The notes: generated by a model from the sequence alone, not told the origin. 64,000 nucleotides of DNA from JAVJUV01 sp047314965 (GCF_047314965.1 NZ_JBLBVK010000054.1:62001-126000), one strand, 5' to 3'; positions 8,449 through 17,426 are shown, counted from the first letter of the stretch. Made by a program: numbers and translations.

Positions 8449-8896
8449 CCCGTTTCTCCCTGAAGAAATCCCTCAGCAGCGCCGCCGCGTCATCGGCCCC
8501 GATGCCGTCATAGACCTCGGGCACATGATGCGCCTGCGGGTGCGTGAACACCCGTGGCCCATGGGCGACGCCCCCGGATTTCGGGTCGTCAGCTCCGTAG
8601 TACAACCGCGCGATCCGCGCGAAAGAAATCGCCGCCGCGCACATCGGACAGGGCTCCAGAGTCACGTAAAGGTCAGAGCCGTTCAAACGCTCGGACCCCA
8701 GCTGTGCAGCGGCCTCGCGGATGACCAGCATCTCGGCATGTGCCGTGGGATCGTTCAATTCGCGCGTCCGGTTCCCTGCCCGCGCCAGCACAGTGCCATT
8801 GGCACCCACCAGAACTGCGCCAACGGGGACTTCTCCCCGTCCGGCCGCGGCCCGCGCCTCTTCCAGCGCCATGTCCATATGGCTGCGAAAACTCAT
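8441..8896 (-). CDS. tadA: tRNA-specific adenosine deaminase
   Basis: A 151-residue cytidine/deoxycytidylate deaminase-fold protein. It has the zinc site HAE (His53, Glu55) and PCPMC (Cys83, Cys86) and the TadA motifs PVGAVLV and TAHAEMLVIREA. TadA converts adenosine 34 to inosine in the anticodon of tRNA-Arg(ACG). The length and the C-terminal DDAAALLRDFFREKR match TadA rather than guanine deaminase. The stop codon lies inside the start of the next gene. Confidence 0.93.
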   Translation of the reverse strand: MSFRSHMDMALEEARAAAGRGEVPVGAVLVGANGTVLARAGNRTRELNDPTAHAEMLVIREAAAQLGSERLNGSDLYVTLEPCPMCAAAISFARIARLYYGADDPKSGGVAHGPRVFTHPQAHHVPEVYDGIGADDAAALLRDFFREKRDG

Positions 8897-8983
8897 TCCC
8901 GGTCAATGCCCCCAAGCCCGATGCGGATCAAGCCCGCATCAATCCCGCTTCCCCTCGGGATGCGGGCAATGTAAGCCCAAGCC

Positions 8984-9793
8984 ATGACCGAAAAAACACC
9001 TCCCGGCGAGCGGATCGCCAAAGTTCTCGCCCGTCGCGGCGTGGCCTCCCGTCGCGAGGTCGAGCGCATGATCGAAGCCGGACGGATCGCCGTGAACGGC
9101 AAGAAGATCGACTCCCCGGCCCTGAACGTCACCGAAAAAGACCGGATCACTGTTGACGGCGCCGATGTCGGCGAGGCCGAGGCGCCCCGCCTCTGGCTCT
9201 ACCACAAGCCCGCAGGCCTCGTGACCACCGAACGCGACGAGAAAGGCAGACCAACGGTTTTCCAGAACCTGCCCGAAGGACTGCCACGCGTCATGTCAGT
9301 GGGGCGGCTCGACCTGACCTCGGAAGGTCTCTTGTTGCTGACCAACGATGGCGAGATCAAGCGTAGACTCGAACTGCCATCGACCGGCTGGCTTCGCAAG
9401 TACCGGGCCCGGGTCAAGGGCACCCCCACCGACGACGATTTCGAGCCACTGCGCAAGGGGCTCACCGTAGAAGGCGAAAAGTTCCAGCCGATGCAGGTCA
9501 CGCTCGACCGTCAGCAGGGCGGCAACGCGTGGGTCACCGTGGCGCTCCGCGAAGGCAAGAACCGAGAAATCCGCCGCGCGATGGAGTCGATCGGGCTTAC
9601 GGTGAACCGGCTGATCCGGATCAGCTATGGCCCATTCCGGCTGGGCGACATGAAGCCGGGTGCTGTCGAAGAGGTGAAGGGGCGCGTACTGCGCGACCAA
9701 CTGGGCCTGCAAGGACCGGACAGCGCCGAGAAACCCAGCCCCAGACCCCGCCAGAACCGAAAGCCGTCCGACGGAAAGCGCGCCAGGCGCTGA
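8984..9793 (+). CDS. rluB: Ribosomal large subunit pseudouridine synthase, RluB type
   Basis: A 269-residue RsuA-family pseudouridine synthase. An N-terminal S4 RNA-binding domain (residues about 9-60, ERIAKVLARRGVASRREVE) precedes the catalytic domain with VGRLDLTSEGLLLLTNDG, in which Asp110 is the nucleophile. KNREIRRAMESIGLTVNRLIRISYGPFRLG is the family's C-terminal motif. The basic tail after residue 245 is probably disordered. RluB modifies U2605 of 23S rRNA in E. coli. Assignment as RluB rather than RluE or RluF rests on the S4 domain and overall motifs. Confidence 0.88.
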   Translation: MTEKTPPGERIAKVLARRGVASRREVERMIEAGRIAVNGKKIDSPALNVTEKDRITVDGADVGEAEAPRLWLYHKPAGLVTTERDEKGRPTVFQNLPEGLPRVMSVGRLDLTSEGLLLLTNDGEIKRRLELPSTGWLRKYRARVKGTPTDDDFEPLRKGLTVEGEKFQPMQVTLDRQQGGNAWVTVALREGKNREIRRAMESIGLTVNRLIRISYGPFRLGDMKPGAVEEVKGRVLRDQLGLQGPDSAEKPSPRPRQNRKPSDGKRARR

Positions 9794-9942
9794 AATTCGC
9801 CGTCGTCTCCCGTCCGTATCTACCCGCCAAATCAAGCCAAATTCCAGAACCGGGAAGGAATCGGCATCTTTCCCCGTCGCCGCTATGGCAAGGCAGTGTT
9901 GCATCAACTATGTTTACCCGGACAAGAGGATCCGATTTCTTA

Positions 9943-10140
9943 ATGGCACGGTTTGTCTTTGCATTTCTTTTGTTGACACTGGTCGTCGCAACCATCGGCT
10001 ATCTGGCCGGTCGCTTCTCTCGGACGGCAAGTGAACAGGCCGATGCAGGCTTCGTGGCAAGTGGGGGTGGCATGCAACGTATCTCTTTCTTTTTGTTGCT
10101 TTGTCTCATGACTTACGTCTCAGTGAGCGGCCTGTCCTGA
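9943..10140 (+). CDS. Small two-segment membrane protein upstream of xpaC
   Basis: A 65-residue protein starting MARFVFAFLLLTLVVATIGYLAG with one clear transmembrane helix, a short polar loop (RFSRTASEQADAGF) and a second hydrophobic stretch (ISFFLLLCLMTYVSVSG). It has no recognised family. Its TGA stop overlaps the ATG of the XpaC gene (TGATG), which supports a real, co-translated gene. The ATG at 9943 follows AGAGGA at a long spacing; an ATG at 9909 would add 11 residues. Confidence 0.6.
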   Translation: MARFVFAFLLLTLVVATIGYLAGRFSRTASEQADAGFVASGGGMQRISFFLLLCLMTYVSVSGLS

Positions 10141-11015
10141 TGGCCGAGCGCTTTGGCGGCAAATTCAGCCCTGGTTCGGCAACCGGACCTTCGGTTCCGG
10201 GGAAACCGCGCCGCCGTCCCGCGGGTGCTCGCGTCAATTTTCTCTTCATCGTTCCTTTCCTCCTCGTCCTGTCCGCGTTCCAGCAGGGCCCCGTCGGCAT
10301 GGCCCTGGATCTTGCGGCATTCGGCGATCTGATGCTGGCCGCTTGGCTGACTCGCGAGGGTCTCGTGGCAGAGGACGCATTCAACGCGCGTCGGGTCGCA
10401 AAGCGCCCGGCGATCCCGCGGAAACTGTTCGGCAGTTTTCTCACCGGAAGCGGGCTGGCGCTCGGTGGCCTCGACCCCGAGACATTCGCGCTTCTGGAAC
10501 CCGCCCTATTCTTTGTGCTCGGCGCGGTTCTGCATTTCCTTGCCTTCGGGCCGGACCCGATGAAGGACAAGGGTGCCGAGGGCATGGATGGATTTCAGAC
10601 CGACCGCGTGGCCCGAGCCGTGGACGAGGCGGAACAGCACCTTGCGTCCATGCGTGACGCCATACGCCGCGCAGGAGTGCCGGCGCTGGAACGCCGCGTG
10701 GCGGATTTCTCGATAACGGCGCAACGAATGTTCCGCGCCGTCGAAGACGACCCGCGCGACCTGACCGGCGTGCGGCGGTACCTGGGCGTCTATCTTCTGG
10801 GTGCACGGGACGCGACCATTCAGTTCGCGGACCTTTACGCGCGATCCCGCAACGAAGAGGCACGCGCGGATTACGAAAAGCTGCTGGACGATCTCGAGAC
10901 ATCGTTCAGCAAGAAAACAGATAGATTGCTTCTCGACGACAAATCCAACCTCGATGTGGAGATCGAGGTGCTGCGCGACCGGCTGGCGCGTGAAGGCGTC
11001 CGAAGCGAATTTTGA
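10140..11015 (+). CDS. XpaC-like protein (5-bromo-4-chloroindolyl phosphate hydrolysis family)
   Basis: A 291-residue protein. The N-terminal third has hydrophobic segments (VNFLFIVPFLLVLSAF; FALLEPALFFVLGAVLHFL). The C-terminal half is helical: FQTDRVARAVDEAEQHLASMRDAI, VADFSITAQRMFRAVEDDP, then VRRYLGVYLLGARDATIQFADLY, matching the XpaC family. XpaC genes are regularly adjacent to telA, as here (18 bases apart). The family name comes from a phenotype and the molecular role is unknown. It is most likely an inner-membrane protein working with TelA. Confidence 0.8.
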   Translation: MAERFGGKFSPGSATGPSVPGKPRRRPAGARVNFLFIVPFLLVLSAFQQGPVGMALDLAAFGDLMLAAWLTREGLVAEDAFNARRVAKRPAIPRKLFGSFLTGSGLALGGLDPETFALLEPALFFVLGAVLHFLAFGPDPMKDKGAEGMDGFQTDRVARAVDEAEQHLASMRDAIRRAGVPALERRVADFSITAQRMFRAVEDDPRDLTGVRRYLGVYLLGARDATIQFADLYARSRNEEARADYEKLLDDLETSFSKKTDRLLLDDKSNLDVEIEVLRDRLAREGVRSEF

Positions 11016-11033
11016 CCTGTAGGAGGGACATTG

Positions 11034-12233
11034 ATGGATGACAGCGTGCGCAAGAAGGCCGAGGAATCGAAAGACCTCGTGAAGGAAGTGACGGAGCTTC
11101 ACCTGCCCGAGCCCAAGCCGGCAGACGCGGTGGTGCCCTACGAGGCCGCCGATCCCGGCACCTCGGCCGAGATCGAGAAACGTCTTGCTGAGATCGACAT
11201 GACAGACACGAACTCGATCGTGTCCTTCGGGTCTGCCGCCCAGCAGGAACTTCAGGAAATCAGCCAGTCCATGCTTCAGGACGTTCGCAACAAGGATGTC
11301 GGTCCCGCGGGCGACTCGCTGCGCGATATCGTCTCGACCATCCGCGGCTTTTCGATCTCGGAGCTCGACGTGCGCCGCAAGCAGTCCTGGTGGGAGCGGC
11401 TGATCGGCCGCGCCGCGCCAATCCACAATTTCGTCGCGCGTTTCGAACAGGTGCAGGGCCAGATCGACAAGATCACCGATAACCTGCTGCACCACGAACA
11501 CAAGTTGCTCAAGGACATCAAGTCCCTCGACATGCTCTATGACAAGACGCTGGCGTTCTACGACGAACTGGCGCTCTACATCGCCGCCGGCGAGGAAAAG
11601 CTGAAGCGTCTGGATGAGGTCGATATCCCCGCGCGCGAGCAGGCCGTCAACGAAGCGCCCGAAGCCGAGGGCGTCATGAGGGCTCAGGAACTGCGCGATC
11701 TTCGCGCTGCCCGCGACGATCTCGAGCGGCGGGTGCATGATCTCAAGCTGACGCGCCAGGTCACCATGCAGTCGCTGCCCTCGATCCGGCTGGTTCAGGA
11801 AAACGACAAATCGCTGGTCACCAAGATCAACTCCACGCTCGTCAACACCGTACCACTCTGGGAAACCCAACTGGCGCAGGCCGTGACGATCCAGCGCTCC
11901 TCCGAGGCCGCCGAGGCCGTGCGCGAGGCAAACGACCTCACGAACGAGCTGCTGACTGCCAATGCCAAGAACCTTCGCGAAGCCAACAAGATGATCCGCG
12001 AAGAGATGGAACGCGGCGTGTTCGACATCGAAGCCGTCAAGCAGGCCAATGCCGATCTCATCGCAACGATCCAGGAAAGCCTGCAGATTGCCGACGAAGG
12101 CAAGGCCAAGCGCGCGGCGGCCGAGCAGGAGCTGAAGAAAATGGAAGCCGAGCTGAAGGCCACACTCGCCTCCGCAAAGGCACGCAGGGACGGCGTTGGA
12201 ACGAATGCCGGAGAAAGCGTCTCCACGTCCTGA
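11034..12233 (+). CDS. TelA family protein (toxic anion resistance)
   Basis: The 399-residue protein is mostly alpha-helical and matches the TelA/YaaN family. Recognisable segments are GPAGDSLRDIVSTIRGFSISELDVRRKQSWWERLIGR, FVARFEQVQGQIDKITDNLLHHEHKLLKDIKSLDMLYDKT and VTMQSLPSIRLVQENDKSLVTKI. The C-terminus is a long coiled coil rich in Glu, Lys and Ala. The family is associated with tellurite and other toxic-anion tolerance, but the mechanism is not known. The ATG at 11034 is chosen over an adjacent TTG because AGGAGG lies 7 bases upstream. It is co-directional with xpaC and the DUF2927 gene. Confidence 0.88.
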   Translation: MDDSVRKKAEESKDLVKEVTELHLPEPKPADAVVPYEAADPGTSAEIEKRLAEIDMTDTNSIVSFGSAAQQELQEISQSMLQDVRNKDVGPAGDSLRDIVSTIRGFSISELDVRRKQSWWERLIGRAAPIHNFVARFEQVQGQIDKITDNLLHHEHKLLKDIKSLDMLYDKTLAFYDELALYIAAGEEKLKRLDEVDIPAREQAVNEAPEAEGVMRAQELRDLRAARDDLERRVHDLKLTRQVTMQSLPSIRLVQENDKSLVTKINSTLVNTVPLWETQLAQAVTIQRSSEAAEAVREANDLTNELLTANAKNLREANKMIREEMERGVFDIEAVKQANADLIATIQESLQIADEGKAKRAAAEQELKKMEAELKATLASAKARRDGVGTNAGESVSTS

Positions 12234-12237
12234 CGTC

Positions 12238-13176
12238 ATGCGGTTGAGAACGGCTTTGGCAGTGATGGGAACCTTAGGGCTGGTCGGCGCATGCGACCAG
12301 TTCGGAGGCATTCCTACACCGCCAAGCCAGACTCCGCCGCCCTTGTCCCGACCGGCCGCCGAGGAACCATCTGCAGAAAGCGTCGAACTGGCGAATTACT
12401 ACAGACGCGTCGAAAGCGGCCACGTCACCCGAGGCCTCTTGCGCGCCGATGGCGGCGGTCCCGACGTCCCTTTCGACGCGAACCGGCTGGCCGCCACCTT
12501 CCAGGCCATTGCCTTCTCGCGCGAGTTCTCCGACGTTGGAGGCGCGCTGGTCCGCAGAAGCGACGAAAGCATTCTCCACCGCTGGGAGGACCCGATCCGG
12601 ATCGAGCCGGTTTTCGGCCCGGCCGTGTCGGATGGGCAGCGCAGCGACGATACCGCCTCCATCAAGCGCTTTGCGGACCGCCTCGCGCGGGTCACTGGCC
12701 ACCCGGTATCGATGGTGGACAGAGGCGGGAACTTTCATGTGCTGATCGTGACCGAGGATCAGCGGCGGACCATCGGCCCCACGCTCCGTCGGATGATCCC
12801 CGAGATACGCAGCCGCGAGATCGACGTGATCCAGACACTCGACCGGGCCACCTACTGCGTCGTTCTGGCGTCGGACCCGGCCAATGGCGGCGTGCTGAAA
12901 CGTGCCGTGGCAATCATTCGCGCCGAATTGCCCCCGCTTCTTAAGCTCTCCTGCATCCATGAAGAGATCGCCCAGGGGCTCGGGCTGGCGAATGACAGCC
13001 CTAGGGCACGTCCGTCTATCTTCAACGACGACGACGAGTTCGGACGGCTCACGACGATGGACGAATTGATGCTGGAAATGCTTTATGATCGCAGACTGTC
13101 ACCCGGCATGGACGCGGAAACCGCCCGTCCCATCGTATCGGAAATCGCCAACGCCCTGAAAGCGCAGGCATTCTAA
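12238..13176 (+). CDS. DUF2927 lipoprotein
   Basis: A 312-residue predicted lipoprotein. MRLRTALAVMGTLGLVGAC is a short signal with lipobox LVGAC, followed by a proline-rich linker. The globular part contains RRWEDPIRI-type sequence (HRWEDPIRIEPVFGP), a region of alternating strands, CIHEEIAQGLGLANDS and a C-terminal DDEFGRLTTMDELMLEMLYDRRL. The HEE motif followed by a fixed pattern recalls metalloprotease-like DUF2927 proteins. The ATG at 12238 follows the telA stop by 4 bases. An ATG at 12205 would give a longer n-region and cannot be excluded. The product is probably periplasmic. Confidence 0.75.
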   Translation: MRLRTALAVMGTLGLVGACDQFGGIPTPPSQTPPPLSRPAAEEPSAESVELANYYRRVESGHVTRGLLRADGGGPDVPFDANRLAATFQAIAFSREFSDVGGALVRRSDESILHRWEDPIRIEPVFGPAVSDGQRSDDTASIKRFADRLARVTGHPVSMVDRGGNFHVLIVTEDQRRTIGPTLRRMIPEIRSREIDVIQTLDRATYCVVLASDPANGGVLKRAVAIIRAELPPLLKLSCIHEEIAQGLGLANDSPRARPSIFNDDDEFGRLTTMDELMLEMLYDRRLSPGMDAETARPIVSEIANALKAQAF

Positions 13177-13197
13177 CAAAGGACCAGAGGAGACCCC

Positions 13198-14301
13198 ATG
13201 AGCATTTTCGATTTTCTCTCAGGCCAGTTCATCGACGTCATTCACTGGACCGACGACACCCGCGACACCATGGTCTGGCGCTTCGAGCGCGAGGGACACG
13301 AGATCAAGTATGGCGCCAAGCTGACCGTCCGCGAGGGTCAGGCCGCGGTCTTTGTTCATGAAGGCCAACTCGCCGACGTGTTCATGCCCGGCCTCTACAT
13401 GCTGGAAACCAACAACCTGCCGATCCTGACAACGCTGCAGCACTGGGACCACGGCTTCCGCTCGCCCTTCAAGTCCGAGATCTACTTCATCTCGACCCGC
13501 CGTTTCACCGATCTGAAATGGGGCACCAAGAACCCGATCATGCTGCGCGATCCCGAATTCGGGCCGACCCGGCTCCGCGCCTTCGGCACCTATACGGTCA
13601 AGGTCAGCGATCCGGGTCGTTTCCTGAAAGAAATCGTCGGCACCGATGGCGAATTCACGATGGACGAGATCAGCTACCAGATTCGTAACATCATCGTTCA
13701 GGAGTTCAGCCGCGTGATCGCCTCCTCGGGCGTTCCGGTTCTGGAGATGGCAGCGAATACCGCCGATCTGGGTCGCCTCGTCGCCGAGGCGATCTCCGAG
13801 ACGATCAAGGCGTACGGCCTCGTTCTTCCTGAACTCTACATCGAGAACATTTCTCTCCCCCCCGCCGTGGAAAAAGCGCTGGACGAGCGCACCTCGCGCG
13901 GGATCGTCGGCAATCTGGACGAGCATTTCCGCTACAAGGCCGCCGAAAGCCTCGACCAGCCGGGGTCGGCTGCCGGACAGGCGATGGGCATGGGCATGGG
14001 CGCCGGAATGGGCACGGCCATGGGTGGCATGGGTGGGCCATGGGGCGCCCGCCCGCAAGCGCCCGCCGCAGCGCCGGTCCCACCCCCTCCGCCGGTTGAG
14101 CACGTCTGGCACGTCGCCAAGGACGGGCAGACGTCCGGACCGTTCTCCAGAGCGACCATGGGGCAGATGGCAAGCACAGGCCAACTGACGCGTGAAAGCT
14201 GGGTCTGGACCCAGGGTCAGGACGGCTGGATGAAGGCCGAAGACGTGGCCGAACTGGCACAACTCTTCACCGTTCTGCCGCCGCCGCCGCCGGAAAACTG
14301 A
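13198..14301 (+). CDS. SPFH-domain protein with C-terminal GYF_2 domain (YdjI-like)
   Basis: A 367-residue protein. Residues 1-250 match the YdjI/virion-core-like SPFH family (FDFLSGQFIDVIHWTDDTRDTMVWRFER; DVFMPGLYMLETNNLPILT; FISTRRFTDLKWGTKNPI). A Gly/Met-rich linker (about 258-285) and a proline run lead to a GYF_2 domain (about 302-357, VWHVAKDGQTSGPFSRATMGQMA, then ESWVWTQGQDGWMKAEDV). No N-terminal membrane helix is present. YdjI-type proteins act in membrane stress together with recruited partners, and the GYF_2 domain suggests binding of proline-rich ligands. Its place after xpaC-telA supports a joint envelope function. Confidence 0.83.
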   Translation: MSIFDFLSGQFIDVIHWTDDTRDTMVWRFEREGHEIKYGAKLTVREGQAAVFVHEGQLADVFMPGLYMLETNNLPILTTLQHWDHGFRSPFKSEIYFISTRRFTDLKWGTKNPIMLRDPEFGPTRLRAFGTYTVKVSDPGRFLKEIVGTDGEFTMDEISYQIRNIIVQEFSRVIASSGVPVLEMAANTADLGRLVAEAISETIKAYGLVLPELYIENISLPPAVEKALDERTSRGIVGNLDEHFRYKAAESLDQPGSAAGQAMGMGMGAGMGTAMGGMGGPWGARPQAPAAAPVPPPPPVEHVWHVAKDGQTSGPFSRATMGQMASTGQLTRESWVWTQGQDGWMKAEDVAELAQLFTVLPPPPPEN

Positions 14302-14348
14302 CGGACGGACGTTCAAAAGAGCGTTCCCAAGTCATCAAAGGACAGAAA

Positions 14349-14828
14349 ATGGCAAACCGCACAGGCTACACCGGGCTTCAGATCGGCATTCACTGGATCA
14401 TGGCACTCTTGATCGCGGGTGCTTTCTTTACCCATGAGAACATGGGCGCTGCTCTTCGGCAGAAAATCGAAGCCGGCATCGTCGGCCCCGGCACCCCGAC
14501 CCCTCATACCATCCTCGGCATGCTGGCGCTGCTCTTCGTCATTTGGCGAATCGTCGTGCGCCTCCGGAACGGCGCGCCGGAACCCCACGGATCGCACGCC
14601 GTTGTGGCGGCCGCCAAATGGGGGCACAGGCTTCTGTATCTGCTGATGGTCGCCGTTCCTGTCGGCGGCTTCGTCGCCTGGTTCTTCGGTCTGCGCGATG
14701 TCGGTGAAATCCACGAGTTGGCGGGCAAGGCGCTGGTTATTCTCGCCCTCGGCCATGCCGCCGCAGCCGTCTGGCACCATGTCGCGCAGAAGGACGGAAC
14801 GCTTCGACGGATGACTCGCCCCGAATAG
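14349..14828 (+). CDS. Cytochrome b561
   Basis: A 159-residue four-helix membrane protein of the bacterial CybB type. Candidate heme ligands are His18-19 region (QIGIHWIMALLI), His in TPHTILGMLALLF, His in KWGHRLLYLLM and His in GHAAAAVWHH. Such proteins carry electrons between quinones and other acceptors in the inner membrane, and some dispose of superoxide. It is 47 bases from the SPFH gene, so it may or may not belong to that transcript. Confidence 0.85.
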   Translation: MANRTGYTGLQIGIHWIMALLIAGAFFTHENMGAALRQKIEAGIVGPGTPTPHTILGMLALLFVIWRIVVRLRNGAPEPHGSHAVVAAAKWGHRLLYLLMVAVPVGGFVAWFFGLRDVGEIHELAGKALVILALGHAAAAVWHHVAQKDGTLRRMTRPE

Positions 14829-14933
14829 GCGAAATACCACCGTCACCACACTGTTTCCGGGCCGCGCCTTATTCCGCGGCCCGTCGCCTGTTAACGATCC
14901 TCAGGGGGCTCCGGAATTCAAGGGAGCCATTTG

Positions 14934-16085
14934 ATGATCGCAGCACTATTCGCCCTGCTTTTCGGTGGCATCGCCGCCATGGCCGCCGGTGGCGGCAGTT
15001 CGCCTGCCCCTGTACCTGCAGGGCCAACCGGCTTCGCACCTCCGCCCCCGCCGGACGAAGATGACGCCGACCAGCCCGGTTCCGCCGCTCCCGAAGACCC
15101 AACGCCATCGCCCCTTCCGCCCCAGGACAACCCCGATCTGCCTGCTTCGGCCTATGCGCTCGACTGGGCCGGCCTCTCGCCCGAAGAACAGCTCATCGTC
15201 GAACTGATCAACCGCGCCCGCCTGGATCCCGCAGACGAACTGACACGCCAGACCGACGGCTTCGCCTCCGGTGTCACAACCGCTCCAAAAGAAGCGCTGG
15301 CCGTGGTCTCAACCCTCAGCCACGCGTCCCGCGAACATTCGCAGGACATGGACGACCGCAATTTCTTCGCCCACACCAACCCCGACGGCCAAAGCCCCGC
15401 CGACCGCGCGGTCGAGGAAGGCCACGGCTCACGCTATGTCGGCGAGAATATCGGCTGGATCGGCTCCAGTTCCACCGGCTTCGACCGGCAGGACCGCGTC
15501 GAGGATCACCACGGCAATCTCTGGGATTCCGACGGCCACCAGCAGAACTTCATGTCCGACAACTGGTCGGAAATCGGCATCGGCTACGATTATGGCACAC
15601 ATAGCGGCCTGGCCGGCTCGACCTTCGTGACCGAAATGTTCGGCGATCGTGGCGACACCTACCTGACTGGTGTGGTGATCGAGGACCGCGACGGCGACGA
15701 TTTCTACGACCTCGGCGAAGGCCAGGGCGCCGTCCGGATCACGGCCGAGGCGGCCGACGGCACGCTTTACACGACCTCCACCTGGGATGCGGGCGGATAT
15801 ACCCTGAAACTGCCCCCCGGCACCTACCGCGTCACCTTCGAGGGCGGAGACCTCGACGCGCCCTACTCCACGACGGTCACCATCGGCAGCGAGAACGTGA
15901 AGCTTGACGTGTTCGATCCCGGTGCCTCCGGCGGCGTCGCGGTCAGCGCAGCGCTTCTGCCCGATACAGAACCGGAGGATTCACCGGGAACCGAGGTTCT
16001 CACGCTGCTCTCCCTTCCACCGGACGACGAGGCAACCGCAACCGAAGCTCTTGATGAACCGGAACCCGAAATGGCGTTTTTCTGA
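14934..16085 (+). CDS. CAP-domain (SCP/PR-1-like) secreted protein
   Basis: A 383-residue protein. The N-terminus MIAALFALLFGGIAAMAAGGG is hydrophobic and leads into a proline-rich linker with acidic patches (about residues 22-75). The CAP domain runs about 80-225: EEQLIVELINRARLDPADE, STLSHASREHSQDMDDRNFFAHTNPDGQSPADRAVEEG, YVGENIGWIG, then FMSDNWSEIGIGYDYG. A beta-sandwich region follows (GVVIEDRDGDDFYDLGEGQGAVRI) resembling SdrD-B/CNA-B modules. Function in bacteria is unclear; CAP proteins are mostly extracellular. AGGGAG lies 7 bases before the ATG. Confidence 0.82.
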   Translation: MIAALFALLFGGIAAMAAGGGSSPAPVPAGPTGFAPPPPPDEDDADQPGSAAPEDPTPSPLPPQDNPDLPASAYALDWAGLSPEEQLIVELINRARLDPADELTRQTDGFASGVTTAPKEALAVVSTLSHASREHSQDMDDRNFFAHTNPDGQSPADRAVEEGHGSRYVGENIGWIGSSSTGFDRQDRVEDHHGNLWDSDGHQQNFMSDNWSEIGIGYDYGTHSGLAGSTFVTEMFGDRGDTYLTGVVIEDRDGDDFYDLGEGQGAVRITAEAADGTLYTTSTWDAGGYTLKLPPGTYRVTFEGGDLDAPYSTTVTIGSENVKLDVFDPGASGGVAVSAALLPDTEPEDSPGTEVLTLLSLPPDDEATATEALDEPEPEMAFF

Positions 16086-16334
16086 CCGTCCGGACGCGTC
16101 TGGGCTGTTGCAGCCAGCCCTGCGGCGGGCCATCTTCGGAGTGAACCGACGGAGCACGCCTCATGCGCCCACACCGATGCCCCGCGCATCCAACTGACCA
16201 AAGGCGGTCATGACCCGCCGCCAGCCTGTCATCTGCGCCCAGTGGAGCCCTGCCTTCCCTTTGTCCGTCCTCAGTATCGAGAGACCGGGCGCGCTCGGGG
16301 CGACTGCGCCCTGCGCGCTGCTTGGGGTGCGCCG

Positions 16335-17426
16335 GTGACACAGCAGGATCATCGCTTCCCCTGCGAAAACTGCGGCTCGGACCTGCGTTTCGATCCCGGC
16401 AAGGACCGTCTGGTCTGCGACCACTGCGGCAACACCCAGGCCATCGACCACGGCCCTTGGACGCGGACCCGCGCCATCGCCGAGCTTGATTTCGAACATA
16501 CACTCCGTGCCCTGCCCGACGATCCCGATTTTGAGGTCACCCGCGTTTCCCAATGCCCGAATTGCGGCGCGCGTGTCGAGTTTGATCCCGACGTCCACGC
16601 AACAGAATGCCCGTTCTGCGCCACACCCGTCGTCACCGACACCGGCTCATCGCGCCAGATAAAGCCGCGCGCCATCCTGCCGTTCGCGCTGAACGAGGCG
16701 ACCGCTCGCGGCGCAATGGTCGACTGGCTCGGCTCGCTATGGTTTGCCCCGAACGGGCTTCAGGAATATGCCCGAAAGGGCCGGAAACTGAACGGAATTT
16801 ATACGCCCTGCTGGACTTTCGACGCCGATACGAAAAGCAGCTATCGGGGCCAGCGCGGCATCGTCTATTACGAGGAACACGTCGTTGTTCGGAACGGCAA
16901 GCGCGAACGCGTCCGCGTGGCCAAGGTCCGCTGGACCCGGGTGTCGGGCCGCGTCGCGCGGTTCTTCGACGATGTACTTGTCGTCGCCTCCGAGGCGCTG
17001 CCCGAAAAGTTCCGCGCCGGTATCGCTAACTGGGATCTGACCCGCCTTGAACCCTACGTTGCCGATTACCTCGCCGGCTTCCGATCCGAGGCCTATACGG
17101 TCGATCTCAAGGAAGCCTACCTCGAAGCCCGCGTTATCATGAACCGCCAGATCTTGCGCGATGTCAGGTTCGATATCGGAGGCGACCGTCAGCAGGTCGA
17201 AAATGTCGAAACCCGCGTCAGCGACGTGACCTTCAAGCACATCCTCGTGCCAATCTGGATCGCTGCCTACCGATACCGCGGCCGTTCCTACCGCTTCGTT
17301 GTGAATGGCCAGACCGGCGCGGTATCCGGGGAGCGCCCGTGGTCGGGCGTCAAGATCGCACTGGCTGTGGGGGCGGCGATGATCCTCGCCGCCATCTTGG
17401 GATATTTCTACGCGATGAACAATTAG
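16335..17426 (+). CDS. Double zinc-ribbon membrane protein
   Basis: A 363-residue protein with a GTG start. The first zinc ribbon uses Cys10, Cys13, Cys28 and Cys31 (CENC/CDHC), and the second uses Cys74, Cys77, Cys92 and Cys95 (CPNC/CPFC). A long beta-rich region follows, with GIYTPCWTFDADTKSSYRGQRG and VPIWIAAYRYRGRSYRFVVNGQTG. A single C-terminal helix (IALAVGAAMILAAILGYFY) anchors it. Such proteins are often misannotated as primosomal protein N-prime/replication factor Y homologues, but no helicase motif is present. Similar double-ribbon proteins occur beside SPFH and TelA-type genes, so it may belong to the upstream envelope module. The GTG is chosen because the upstream extension is arginine-rich and unlike protein. 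Confidence 0.75.
   Translation: MTQQDHRFPCENCGSDLRFDPGKDRLVCDHCGNTQAIDHGPWTRTRAIAELDFEHTLRALPDDPDFEVTRVSQCPNCGARVEFDPDVHATECPFCATPVVTDTGSSRQIKPRAILPFALNEATARGAMVDWLGSLWFAPNGLQEYARKGRKLNGIYTPCWTFDADTKSSYRGQRGIVYYEEHVVVRNGKRERVRVAKVRWTRVSGRVARFFDDVLVVASEALPEKFRAGIANWDLTRLEPYVADYLAGFRSEAYTVDLKEAYLEARVIMNRQILRDVRFDIGGDRQQVENVETRVSDVTFKHILVPIWIAAYRYRGRSYRFVVNGQTGAVSGERPWSGVKIALAVGAAMILAAILGYFYAMNN

Noticed and set aside
10506..12311. 601-aa open frame on the minus strand
   Set aside because: It is antisense to xpaC and telA, which have clear family motifs, and its sequence is His/Arg/Gly-rich with no recognisable domain.
16335..17426. Primosomal protein N-prime/replication factor Y
   Set aside because: Automatic names of this kind arise from the zinc ribbons; there is no helicase motif, and the protein has a C-terminal membrane helix.
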